Assembly: GCF_029625215.1 (NCBI RefSeq)
Contig: NZ_CP121197.1
Span: 3,720,001-3,784,000, forward strand
Reading direction: 5' to 3'
Length of the DNA: 64,000 nucleotides
Source: Aurantibacillus circumpalustris
GTDB taxonomy: Bacteria; Bacteroidota; Bacteroidia; B-17B0; Aurantibacillaceae
Part shown: positions 10,249 through 19,364 of the stretch, in pieces
How positions within the stretch are numbered: the stretch's first letter is position 1
Layout of the letters: every line of letters starts with the position of its first letter
Program-made: the position numbers and the translations under genes
The notes under the pieces: generated by a model
Database searches by the model: none
Told to the model about the DNA's origin: nothing
The model's input: only the letters and a program-made list of their open reading frames with translations

Positions 10249-12087
10249 TTGTTTGTGAATACACGTGCTCAAAACGATGATTCGTTAGTTCTTGCTTTAA
10301 AGAAAATTCCGGAAACAAAAATAAGTGCGCCCGACGATACCCTTGCCCTTGGCTTATTATACACCTTAGCACTAAGAAACATTGTTCCAGAAAAATTGGA
10401 TCAATATTGTTTTCGATTAAGAAGAGAAACCGAAAAAAAAATAGTCCTTTTACCAAGAGACCATAAACTACAAACCACATTAAAAAAATATTTGGCTTTT
10501 GCCTATAATCACTATGGTCTCGTTAACAGGGATAAAGGTGACGTGGTAACGGCACTTGATTATTTTCACAAGAGCCTTAAAATTTATGAAGAACTCAAAC
10601 TTTTAAACTGGGTAGGCGTTGTGTATAACAACATGGCTAACACTTACAATGATATTGGTGATTTAAATAAAGCGATTGAATACATTCGAAAAGGACTTAC
10701 ACTTATTAATCAATATGGCGAATATGAAGAAATAGCGGTAAGTACAATAAACCTGGGTTATTTTCACTTTCTTAAAAACCGAATAGACACCGCTTTGTTT
10801 TATTACGAAATAGGTCTTAAAAAATGTATTGAAAATAATGATCTGTATACACAAACATTGGCACATGAACGTATAGGTCAAGTTTACGCTGCGAAACAGC
10901 AGTACGACGTTGCGATGCACTACTATCAAAAGAGTTTGAACCTTGGCGAAAAATTTGATCGCTACAAATTAGTAGCTTCTGTTTTAAATGACATTGGTGA
11001 TTGTTATTATTTTCAAAACAACTACAAAGAGGCCTTAAACTATTCCGAAAGATCGTTAAAACAAAGTCTTGAATTGGGCAATGCAGTAAAAATTAAAAAC
11101 GCAGCATTCAGCTTAAAAACTATTTACGAAAAACTTGGTAATGAAAAACAAGCCCTTAAAATGTATGAGTTGTATATTCAAATGAGGGATAGCACCAATA
11201 ATGAGATTACACAAAGACTGGCCCTTAAAAAACAAATGGAGTTTGAGTTAGAGAAAAAAGAAATTACTTTTAAAAGTGAAAAAGAGCGATTAGAAAAACT
11301 TTTTGATCAAAAACGAAAATTTTATTTTATACTCGCGTTGATTCTCTTAGTCCTTATCGGGATTCTTTTTTTATCCTTTTATCTCTGGTATAAATTTCGA
11401 AAAGAAAGACAAAGTAATGATTTGAATATAGAATTAAAGGAACAATTAAAACTTGAGATAAAAGAAAAGGAAAACATAGCAAACTCTATTATTGATATTC
11501 AAGAAATAGAACGCAAAAAACTGGCCGCAGAGCTGCACGACGGGGTCAATCAACTCTTGTTTGCAGCAAAATTACAATTAGGTGCGGCAAAAAGCACAGC
11601 TGAAGTTTTACATAAGGAAGGCATTAAATTAATTGAAATGGCCATACAGGAAATACGAGGAATTGCTGGTAACCAAGGATCCTTTTTATTAAAAGATAAG
11701 TCCTTGTCAGATGCACTCAGCGACTTAATTCAGCAAATGAATGGAACCAATAATATGGAAATTATTTTCTTAAACTATGGTATTAATGAAATTCTTTTAG
11801 ATGAAAGTCATAAAATAAATGTATTGCGGACCATACAAGAACTTTTGAATAACAGCATTAAGCATTCTAAAGGAATCAACTGTTACATCTCAGCTAAAAC
11901 AACAGATTCTAAGATTTTATTTTCGGTAAGTGATAATGGTATTGGAACAGATTTAAAAAATATAATTTACGGAAACGGACTTAAAAACATTAAAAATAAA
12001 ATATTATTACTAAAGGGAAAAATAAGGAGTTTTTCTCTGCCAAATAAGGGTTCAAAAACGTTTATTGTTTTACCGTTAAATAAATAA
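10249..12087 (+). CDS. TPR sensor histidine kinase (NarX/HisKA_3 type)
   Basis: An N-terminal signal-like segment is followed by about six tetratricopeptide repeats (about residues 70-310), a coiled coil, one transmembrane helix near 350-375, and a HisKA_3 kinase core with ERKKLAAELHDGVNQLLFA (His in LHDG) and an ATPase with ELLNNSIKHS and DNGIGTDL. It likely phosphorylates the NarL-type regulator two bases downstream. The start is uncertain: the listed start is a TTG that leaves only 8 residues before the AQ cleavage-like site, while the frame reads LHKIIFISLFVILFVNTRAQ from a CTG at 10213, a convincing signal peptide. No ATG exists there. Confidence 0.85.
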   Translation: MFVNTRAQNDDSLVLALKKIPETKISAPDDTLALGLLYTLALRNIVPEKLDQYCFRLRRETEKKIVLLPRDHKLQTTLKKYLAFAYNHYGLVNRDKGDVVTALDYFHKSLKIYEELKLLNWVGVVYNNMANTYNDIGDLNKAIEYIRKGLTLINQYGEYEEIAVSTINLGYFHFLKNRIDTALFYYEIGLKKCIENNDLYTQTLAHERIGQVYAAKQQYDVAMHYYQKSLNLGEKFDRYKLVASVLNDIGDCYYFQNNYKEALNYSERSLKQSLELGNAVKIKNAAFSLKTIYEKLGNEKQALKMYELYIQMRDSTNNEITQRLALKKQMEFELEKKEITFKSEKERLEKLFDQKRKFYFILALILLVLIGILFLSFYLWYKFRKERQSNDLNIELKEQLKLEIKEKENIANSIIDIQEIERKKLAAELHDGVNQLLFAAKLQLGAAKSTAEVLHKEGIKLIEMAIQEIRGIAGNQGSFLLKDKSLSDALSDLIQQMNGTNNMEIIFLNYGINEILLDESHKINVLRTIQELLNNSIKHSKGINCYISAKTTDSKILFSVSDNGIGTDLKNIIYGNGLKNIKNKILLLKGKIRSFSLPNKGSKTFIVLPLNK

Positions 12088-12089
12088 CA

Positions 12090-12710
12090 ATGATAAAAAT
12101 ACTACTTGTTGAAGATCATAAATTAGTACGTCAGGCATGGCGTAATCTTTTGCTAACAAATAATGAAATTGTAATAATTGGTGAGGCTGAAACAGGAGAG
12201 GAAGCACTTGCTTTTGTGCGTGGTTCTATACCAGACATAATTCTTCTCGATATTAATCTAAAGGGTGAAAATGGTAGTGTTATTATTCCAACATTATGCA
12301 ATATTTTACCACATCCTAAAATTATTGTTGTTTCAATGAATACAGAATATTCTTTTGTAAAAACTATGTTTAAACTCGGAGTGCTTGGTTATATTAGTAA
12401 AAATGCTTCGTTGGAAGATATGTTAACTGGCATTGCAGAAGTTGCTAAGGGGAACAAGTATTTGAGTCATGATCTTAAACAGGTGTTTATTGACACTTCT
12501 GTTGAAGAAACAGAGAAACCAGCGATCACACTTAAAGAAGTTGAAATTATTCGTTTAATTGCACAGGGATTTCAAAATAAAGAAATAGCTAGCAAATTAT
12601 TGATTTCAGAAAAAACGGTTGAAGGAAGGAAGACAAGTATTTATCGTAAACTTCAAATTAAAAATAATTTAGGCTTACTGAAATATGCAAATGATAATGG
12701 GTATGTATAA
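12090..12710 (+). CDS. NarL/FixJ-family response regulator
   Basis: The 206-residue protein has a receiver domain (residues 1-120: VEDHKLVRQ, phospho-Asp in IILLDINLKG, Lys in YISKNA) and a LuxR-type helix-turn-helix (LKEVEIIRLIAQGFQNKEIA, then SEKTVEGRKTSIYRKL). It follows its kinase after a 2-base gap, so the pair forms a two-component system. TPR kinases with LuxR-type regulators are common in Bacteroidota; the target genes are not visible here. Confidence 0.93.
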   Translation: MIKILLVEDHKLVRQAWRNLLLTNNEIVIIGEAETGEEALAFVRGSIPDIILLDINLKGENGSVIIPTLCNILPHPKIIVVSMNTEYSFVKTMFKLGVLGYISKNASLEDMLTGIAEVAKGNKYLSHDLKQVFIDTSVEETEKPAITLKEVEIIRLIAQGFQNKEIASKLLISEKTVEGRKTSIYRKLQIKNNLGLLKYANDNGYV

Positions 12711-12741
12711 AAAAAGGAACTGTCTCAACTGAAACAATTCC
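12708..12741 (-). terminator. Terminator of the T9SS gene at 12766
   Basis: On the minus strand GGAATTGT pairs with ACAGTTCC (one mismatch) and is followed by eight T residues (12708-12715 as A on plus). The T run overlaps the stop codon of the convergent response regulator. Confidence 0.7.
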
Positions 12742-12765
12742 TCTCTCACTTAACTATACTACAAC

Positions 12766-14388
12766 TTAAAACTTCATTATTTTTTTGCTTACTGTTCCGC
12801 TTTCATAAACGCCAACAAGGTAATAAATACCATTAGCTTGGTTAGAAAGATCAATCTGAGTTTCCTTTGTTTTGGTATTGATTGTTTCTATCAGCATTCC
12901 TACAGAATTATAAATATGAAAAGTCAAATTTCCTGAATTCGTTTTCACAACAAATAAATCATGCCCTGGATTTGGCATCACAAGAATTGAAAGTGGGTTT
13001 AACTCTTCATTTTCAATACCTGTGCAATCACCAACTGTTTGCGAAACATTCGCACTATTAACACAACCATTCCCATCCATTCCAGTTACCGTATAAGTTA
13101 CACTAGTTGTTGGACTATGCAAAAAGTTTGTACCCGTTGCGCCGGTATTCCATGAGCATGATGTAACACCAGTAACAGTTATGGTACCTTCTTGACCGGC
13201 ACATAAAATTGGGTCTGATAATGATACAGTGAGATTAGGCAATGCGTTTACTGTAATTGATTTTGTTACTGTAGATGAACATCCATTCGCATCTGTTCCT
13301 ACAACGCTTAAAATAGTGTTTGTAGAAGGAGATGTAACTACTGTGTTTGTTGTAGCACCTGTGTTCCAAGAATAAGTTGATGCACCAACTACCGTTTCAC
13401 TTATGGCTGATCCAACACAAGTTGAATTGTTCCCATTAATAACTAAAGTTGGCAGAGCATTAACTGCAATTGTTTTTGTAACACTTGAAGAACAACCATT
13501 TCCATCAGTTCCAGTAACTGCATATACAGAAGTTGCATTTGGAGAAAGCAGAACAGTGTTAGTGGTAGCTCCCGTTGTCCAAGAATAAGTAGACGCACCA
13601 CTAACAGTTTGACTCGCCGAAACTCCAACACAAACGGTATTAAGACCCGTTATAGCAACTGTTGGCAGAGGATTAACCGTGATGCTATGGATTGCATAAT
13701 TTATACAACCATATAAATTTATTCCGGCAACAGTGTAACTTGAATTACTGGTTGGAGCCACACTTATTGTATTAGCATTTGCTGTTGTGCTCCAGCTATA
13801 ACTGAGTGCACCGCCTGCGGTAAGTGTTACTGAAGATCCAGAACAACTGAGACTAGAACCACTAACGGTTACCATTGGTGAATTAATAACCGCCCAATAG
13901 TCAACTCTATAATTAGGTCCAGTTGACCAAGTTGAATTAGTAGCCGGTGGATTTGAAAGTGATCCAGGTTGAAAGCACATATTTGTAGCTGCACCCGAAC
14001 TAGAATAGGTCGCGGGGCCGACACCATTATAGTTTGCCATTATCCAATAATTACCAGCAGGTAAAACTGTATTACTTTGAACCGGAAGAATATTTGTTCC
14101 AAACGTAACAGTTCCTTGACTAGTAGATGATACCAAGGTACCGGGAAATCCAGCATTATCAGTATAAATAGCCATTCTATACTGAGCGTTATTACTAGCT
14201 CCTGAATTAAGTCCTAAACCAGTCAAAGTTGCAGTGCTTGACAAAGTGAATTGTTGAGCAAGCCATGAGCCATTGGTCCAGCCTGGATTAATAATATAAG
14301 CAGCCGGATAACTTCCAAATGTACATTGACCAAACACCGCAGGTGTGGTCATAATAGCTAAGAGAATTAAGAATAAATTTTTTTTCAT
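12766..14388 (-). CDS. Secreted Ig-like repeat protein with T9SS type A sorting domain
   Basis: The 540-residue protein has a signal peptide (MKKNLFLILLAIMTTPAVFGQ). It has an N-terminal jelly-roll-like region (about 25-170), then four Ig-like repeats with cores such as ASTYSWTTGATTNTV and ASTYSWNTGATTNTV, nearly identical to each other, suggesting recent duplication. The C-terminal sorting domain starts at LSILVMPNPGHDLF and ends in VSKKIMKF. It should be exported by T9SS to the surface or medium. Monocistronic with its own terminator. Confidence 0.85.
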   Translation of the reverse strand: MKKNLFLILLAIMTTPAVFGQCTFGSYPAAYIINPGWTNGSWLAQQFTLSSTATLTGLGLNSGASNNAQYRMAIYTDNAGFPGTLVSSTSQGTVTFGTNILPVQSNTVLPAGNYWIMANYNGVGPATYSSSGAATNMCFQPGSLSNPPATNSTWSTGPNYRVDYWAVINSPMVTVSGSSLSCSGSSVTLTAGGALSYSWSTTANANTISVAPTSNSSYTVAGINLYGCINYAIHSITVNPLPTVAITGLNTVCVGVSASQTVSGASTYSWTTGATTNTVLLSPNATSVYAVTGTDGNGCSSSVTKTIAVNALPTLVINGNNSTCVGSAISETVVGASTYSWNTGATTNTVVTSPSTNTILSVVGTDANGCSSTVTKSITVNALPNLTVSLSDPILCAGQEGTITVTGVTSCSWNTGATGTNFLHSPTTSVTYTVTGMDGNGCVNSANVSQTVGDCTGIENEELNPLSILVMPNPGHDLFVVKTNSGNLTFHIYNSVGMLIETINTKTKETQIDLSNQANGIYYLVGVYESGTVSKKIMKF

Positions 14389-14489
14389 TTTTTAGGGTTT
14401 AATATTTTTACGCGGCGAAAGTAGATATTCTATCTTGTTGCTAAGTGTATTTCATTAGAAGCTTTAAATAGTAAAGTGATTTTCCTTAA

Positions 14490-14517
14490 AATAGTTAAGG
14501 GTTTTCCCTTAACTATT
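14490..14517. repeat. Perfect 12-bp hairpin between divergent genes
   Basis: AATAGTTAAGGG at 14490-14501 and its exact complement at 14506-14517 flank a TTTT loop. It lies in the 260-bp region between the divergent genes at 12766 and 14649. No T run follows on either strand, so an operator or an RNA element is more likely than a terminator. Confidence 0.8.
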
Positions 14518-14648
14518 GAGGGTTCCGTTTAAATACATTTAAATAAAAATCCTGTTTATCTACTTTAGCGACCCATTCGTAATTATACAATTTTTACTAC
14601 GAATTAAAAAGGATGAGATTAGAAACTATACATAACGTAAATTAAGTA

Positions 14649-15056
14649 ATGAACGCAGGTCCTTCGCACCACTCTATCATAGAATTAGAAAATGTTATTA
14701 TAACCTTTAGAAAAGAAAATATTATTCAAGTTTACTTTAAAAATCATTTATTTTCATATTCTGAAAATGTCAAAATTTTTCACTTGATAAAAGATATGTC
14801 TCCTTGGTTGATTGCTCCCATTTTAATTTGTGGCGAAGATTATTACAATCATGACATGAAATCGAAACATTTTTTTGCAAGTGAAGAACTCAAAAAGAAA
14901 TTTACTGCCGTTGCTTTTTTCGCGAATAACTTTGCTCAAAAAATGGTTATTCAACATTTTATTCAGAAGCACAAACCTAAAACAAGCACGCGCTTTTTTT
15001 ATAGTGAGGAAGAAGCAATCGATTGGTTGGTAGGTTTTGATGCGAGTGAAACCTGA
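14649..15056 (+). CDS. Small conserved protein, STAS/SpoIIAA-like by appearance
   Basis: The function of this 135-residue cytoplasmic protein is not recognised. Its layout (short beta strands, then a helix with FFANNFAQKMVIQHFIQKHKP, then FFYSEEEAIDWLVGF at the end) resembles the small STAS/SEC14-like proteins of Bacteroidota, which share a C-terminal EEAIDWL-type helix. The protein at 62756 has the same plan (CEKKALQWLRKF). No signal peptide or membrane segment. It may be followed by the gene at 15105. Confidence 0.6.
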   Translation: MNAGPSHHSIIELENVIITFRKENIIQVYFKNHLFSYSENVKIFHLIKDMSPWLIAPILICGEDYYNHDMKSKHFFASEELKKKFTAVAFFANNFAQKMVIQHFIQKHKPKTSTRFFYSEEEAIDWLVGFDASET

Positions 15057-15104
15057 GTGCATTTTCGGAATGATAAATTCGTTTGATTCACAGTTGCCAC
15101 AGGA

Positions 15105-15413
15105 TTGCAAATCCTGCGGAGCGGAAAAGTTTCACAGGCTTTGAGCATAGATCTGATTCATAATAGCATCTCTTTAACTGGAAAAGAAATTTGGTTGCAG
15201 AATGATCACATAAAAATAAATGAGAAGGATCTGCTTGTCGGCCCACGCTTGGTGTCGCATATGCTAGCGAAGATACAAAACCGCCCTATCTTTTCTGGAC
15301 AGAGAATTACAATTTTTAAAGATGACTCATTTATCAGACTTTTAATTTTAGAAATTAAAATCTTCGACTATATTTTTTCAGCAATAGATTCAGCGACTCA
15401 TATTACTCTTTAA
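15105..15413 (+). CDS. Possible hypothetical protein, start uncertain
   Basis: The 102-codon frame opens with TTG and lies inside a possible repeat-like piece, so the real start may be later. From about residue 15 on, the sequence (HNSISLTGKEIWLQNDHIKI, later GPRLVSHMLAKIQNRPIF) looks like real protein with charged and hydrophobic alternation. No family is recognised. It may be a degraded gene or a partner of the gene upstream. Confidence 0.35.
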   Translation: MQILRSGKVSQALSIDLIHNSISLTGKEIWLQNDHIKINEKDLLVGPRLVSHMLAKIQNRPIFSGQRITIFKDDSFIRLLILEIKIFDYIFSAIDSATHITL

Positions 15414-15626
15414 GCTCTTTCTTTGCGACTTCCGGATTGCTTTAGTTACTTGCAAACCCTAATTAGACGGATAAGGTAAAACAATTCTCATTTGTATACC
15501 CCCCCTTCAAACAAAAGAATGATTTATATAACATATATAATTTCATATTGAATTCTATTATGGTACATTTATATGAGTAAATCATTCTGCGCATTTTTCT
15601 TTAATTAAAAATCTCGAACTAATTTA

Positions 15627-18173
15627 ATGTCCATAAACACGTTTGATATTAGCGGTCTTACAAATGAGCAAGTTCTTGATTCAAGAAATAAAAACGGGAC
15701 AAACAGTGCAAACTACAAAAAAGAAAATGGATTTGTAGATTCCTTAAAGAGTCTGGTGAAAGAACCTATGATACTCTTATTGCTGGCAGCATCTTCAATT
15801 TATTTTATTAGCGAAAAAACAGGCGATGGCATTTTTCTTTCTTTGGCTATAGTGTTAGTTGCCGCCATTTCCTTATATCAGGATTCACGGAGCCGCAACG
15901 CACTCGATAAATTAAAAAATTTCACTCAGCCGCGCTGCAAAGTTATCCGTAATGGAGAAACAGAAGAAATTTTAAGTGAAGATCTTGTTATTGGCGATGC
16001 CCTGATTCTGGAAGAAGGAGGCTCGGTTGCTGCTGATGGCTTTATTATTCATTCAAATGATTTTTCTGTAAACGAATCTATTTTAACGGGAGAGTCCTTT
16101 ACCGTATATAAAGACAAGACAAAAGAAGATAATGTTATTTATCAAGGTACAACCATTGTAAGTGGTTTAGCCATAGCCACTATCACTGCTATTGGCAATG
16201 AAACCAGACTGGGTAAAATTGGCAAAAGTCTCGAAAGTATAAAAGAAGAAGAAACACCCTTAGAATTACAAATCAGCAGTTTTGTGAAAAAAATGGTGAT
16301 TGTAGGAGCCATTGTTTTTCTAATTGTTTGGGCAGTTAACTATTTCCATTCTTACAATGTGCTGGACAGTTTACTAAAGGCACTTACATTGGCCATGAGT
16401 ATTTTGCCAGAAGAAATTCCAGTGGCCTTTACGACCTTTATGGCGCTCGGCGCATGGCGATTGATGAAGATGGGTATCATTGTGAAACAAATGAAAACTG
16501 TAGAAACACTTGGCAGCGCTACGGTTATCTGCACCGACAAAACTGGAACCATCACCGAAAATAAAATGAGCCTCGCAAAACTTTATACTCTTTCTTCACA
16601 AAAAATATCGGATCCAGTAGGGACTTTAAGTCCAGACGAACAAGCGCTTATTACATTGGCTATGTGGTCGAGTGAGCCCATACCTTTCGATCCCATGGAA
16701 GTAGCCTTACATGCAGCATATAAAAAAAATGTCGCTACAGATGAGCGTCTACATTATAAAATGGCGCATGAATATCCTCTTGGAGGTAAGCCACCAATGA
16801 TGACGCATATTTTTGAAAATGAAAAAGGAGACCGCATCATTGCCGCAAAAGGCGCACCCGAAGCTTTGATGAATGTATCGGATTTAAGTGCAGGTGAAAA
16901 ACTAAAAATTGAAGAAGCCATTGCAACCTGTGCTAGTGATGGTTACCGTGTTTTAGGTATTGGCGAAGCCCTTTTTGAGGGAAATGATTTTCCAACAGAA
17001 CAACAGCATTTCAAATTTACGTTTAAAGGCATTGTAGCATTTTACGATCCACCAAAGAAAAATATTCGGACCGTACTTGAAGATTTTTATACTGCCGGAA
17101 TTGCCGTAAAAATTGTTACCGGTGATAACGCAGCTACAACCAGTGCCATTGCCAAGCAGATTGGTTTTAGAGGTTATGATAAAAGTATAAGTGGAGATAC
17201 TCTAATGAAAATGGATGACGCAGAATTACAAAAAACGGTAATGGAAACGCAAGTCTTTACACGCATGTTCCCAGATGCGAAGTTGAAAATTATTAACGCA
17301 TTAAAATCAAATCAACAAATTGTAGCCATGACAGGAGACGGTGTAAACGATGGTCCCGCACTAAAAGCCGCTCATATTGGTATCGCCATGGGAAAGAAAG
17401 GAACTGAAATAGCGAAACAAGCAGCTTCTTTGATTCTGGTAGACGATGACCTTTCTAAGATGGTAGACGCGGTTGCTATGGGTCGTAAAATATATACCAA
17501 TCTTAAAAAAGCAATTCAGTATGTTATCTCTATTCACATTCCTATTATCCTTATCGTATTTATTCCATTAATTTTAGGTTGGATCTATCCGAATATACTT
17601 TCTCCGATTCATGTAATTTTTTTAGAATTAATTATGGGTCCTACCTGCTCTATTGTTTATGAAAATGAACCCATTGAAAAAAATACGATGCAACAAAAAC
17701 CAAGGCCTTTTACTAGCACTTTTTTTAGTTGGAAAGAACTCACTACAAGTATTATACAGGGTCTGGCAATTTCTTCAGGAACATTGATCACTTATCAATT
17801 TGCCGTTATGAATAGCTTTGATGAGCCGACTGCAAGAGCAATGGTCTTTACGCAATTAATTATTGCCAATTTAGTCTTAACACTTGTAAACCGATCTTTT
17901 CTTTATTCTATTTTCACAACATTGAAATATAAAAACAATTTGGTTCTGCTTGTGATCACTGCTACGTTGCTGATTTTAATTGCGCTGCTTTACATACCTA
18001 CGCTTAATAATTTCTTTCAATTTAAAAAACTGCATGCCTTGCAAATCGCCATTAGCGCAATCATTGGTGTTACAAGTGTGATTTGGTATGAATTTGTAAA
18101 ATGGAGAAAACGGATTGGTTGCAATTCTGCAAAGTGCACTTCCAAAATTGTTGTAGGTTTTGGTAAAGACTAA
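15627..18173 (+). CDS. Cation-transporting P-type ATPase (P2-like)
   Basis: The 848-residue membrane ATPase has a cation-ATPase N-terminal segment, an actuator domain with LTGES near 155, transmembrane motif PEEIPVAF near 260, the phosphorylation motif DKTGTITENK with its Asp near 303, and the hinge TGDGVNDGPALKAAH near 570. The overall form fits Ca2+ or Mg2+ type P2 pumps; the metal cannot be told. Related ATPases occur in anaerobic or dormancy loci. A loose half-site (TGAGTAAATCA, spacing 5) lies upstream, but the strict promoter pattern of this window is absent. It faces the DUF389 gene convergently. Confidence 0.9.
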   Translation: MSINTFDISGLTNEQVLDSRNKNGTNSANYKKENGFVDSLKSLVKEPMILLLLAASSIYFISEKTGDGIFLSLAIVLVAAISLYQDSRSRNALDKLKNFTQPRCKVIRNGETEEILSEDLVIGDALILEEGGSVAADGFIIHSNDFSVNESILTGESFTVYKDKTKEDNVIYQGTTIVSGLAIATITAIGNETRLGKIGKSLESIKEEETPLELQISSFVKKMVIVGAIVFLIVWAVNYFHSYNVLDSLLKALTLAMSILPEEIPVAFTTFMALGAWRLMKMGIIVKQMKTVETLGSATVICTDKTGTITENKMSLAKLYTLSSQKISDPVGTLSPDEQALITLAMWSSEPIPFDPMEVALHAAYKKNVATDERLHYKMAHEYPLGGKPPMMTHIFENEKGDRIIAAKGAPEALMNVSDLSAGEKLKIEEAIATCASDGYRVLGIGEALFEGNDFPTEQQHFKFTFKGIVAFYDPPKKNIRTVLEDFYTAGIAVKIVTGDNAATTSAIAKQIGFRGYDKSISGDTLMKMDDAELQKTVMETQVFTRMFPDAKLKIINALKSNQQIVAMTGDGVNDGPALKAAHIGIAMGKKGTEIAKQAASLILVDDDLSKMVDAVAMGRKIYTNLKKAIQYVISIHIPIILIVFIPLILGWIYPNILSPIHVIFLELIMGPTCSIVYENEPIEKNTMQQKPRPFTSTFFSWKELTTSIIQGLAISSGTLITYQFAVMNSFDEPTARAMVFTQLIIANLVLTLVNRSFLYSIFTTLKYKNNLVLLVITATLLILIALLYIPTLNNFFQFKKLHALQIAISAIIGVTSVIWYEFVKWRKRIGCNSAKCTSKIVVGFGKD

Positions 18174-18221
18174 AGGTTCTCTTTATTCTTTGCATGATTT
18201 AAGGCTGGCGTTGTCAATTTC

Positions 18222-19205
18222 TTATTGTCGGTTAGAATTTTGGAGAAAAACTTGTAGCCCAGTCGTACGTTCCAATTCGATTTTCAATCGTTGTTCTTCA
18301 ACTTTGTCACTCGGAAATGGTTCAATTGTTATGATAACTCCAGTCCCTTGTATTGACAAATGCTTAATTGCCGGTGAATTTTTTGATCGTTCAAAAACAA
18401 TTCTAGCTTTTTCATAAACAGAACTTTGGAATTGAGCACTTGAATTAAACTTCTTATAGTTCAATGCAAGTGGAACGATAATAGTTGAACCAAAAATAAC
18501 TATCAAGATTGTACCTGTGTAGAACCATTTACGGTTTCTTTTTTGTCGTAAACCTAAAAGAAAAAAAATTAGCAGTGATGAAAAAGTGATTCCTATAAAA
18601 TTAGTAATGAACAACAAGAAGCTTCCACCTGCCAAAATGAAATGTCCTTGTTCAAGCATTAATCCAATGGAACAAAGAGGTGGAACCAGGGCTACAGCAA
18701 TTGCAACACCAGCTAATACAGTGGAGTATTCACTTCGATAATAACCATAAGCGCCTCCGGCACCCGCTAATAAAGCTATTCCGAGATCACGTAAATCAGG
18801 TGACGTTCTAATTAAGATTTGCTGATTTGGAGTTATTTCCGGCAGTGTAAAACCAATTATATAAGCCATCAGAATAGAACTTATTGTTCCAAGAGTAATT
18901 ATCCCTAGCATTCTAAATGATTGTAGTTTCCAACCTAACGCAATAGCGCCGCCAAAGGCTACAATCGGTTGTCCCAATGGCGCTATTATCATTGCTCCTA
19001 TTATAGTTGCTGATGAATCTTCCGAAAGGCCTAATGAAGCTATGCCAACACTTAAAATAAGCATTAATGCAAATGAACTTTGCCAGTCCTTTTTGTAATG
19101 AAAAAATAGATTATTAAAAACCGAAGTTCTTTCTTCAATTGGAATATCTTGCGAAAAGAAATTCTTTTCTATAAATATATCTTTTGAGTTAGGGTCTATT
19201 TGCAC
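18222..19205 (-). CDS. DUF389 integral membrane protein
   Basis: The 327-residue protein is a member of the DUF389 (TIGR00341-like) family. After a soluble N-terminus (YKKDWQSSFALMLILSVGIA) it has about six transmembrane helices with the conserved GAMIIAPLGQPIVA and LVPPLCSIGL motifs. The C-terminal 80 residues are soluble. The function of the family is unknown; the conserved glycine- and proline-rich helices suggest a transporter or channel. It is monocistronic and convergent with the P-type ATPase. Confidence 0.88.
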   Translation of the reverse strand: MQIDPNSKDIFIEKNFFSQDIPIEERTSVFNNLFFHYKKDWQSSFALMLILSVGIASLGLSEDSSATIIGAMIIAPLGQPIVAFGGAIALGWKLQSFRMLGIITLGTISSILMAYIIGFTLPEITPNQQILIRTSPDLRDLGIALLAGAGGAYGYYRSEYSTVLAGVAIAVALVPPLCSIGLMLEQGHFILAGGSFLLFITNFIGITFSSLLIFFLLGLRQKRNRKWFYTGTILIVIFGSTIIVPLALNYKKFNSSAQFQSSVYEKARIVFERSKNSPAIKHLSIQGTGVIITIEPFPSDKVEEQRLKIELERTTGLQVFLQNSNRQ

Positions 19206-19364
19206 AATTTGGTTTTTAGTGCTAAAATTACGAATAATAATTTCTGGCTCCTCGTTAGGGCTTTTGAAATCGAAAACCGTCTACTAGTACCCATGTTTAT
19301 TAATTGCGTAAATGTTCATATTTGCATTGTATGTCCACTAACGAAAAAACCGTGTTAGCTGTAG

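Noticed and set aside
15530-15571. Regulon promoter for the P-type ATPase
   Set aside because: TGATTTATATAA lies one base off the required distance from TACATTTA, and the nearby TGAGTAAATCA has spacing 5. Without the strict geometry I do not count it.
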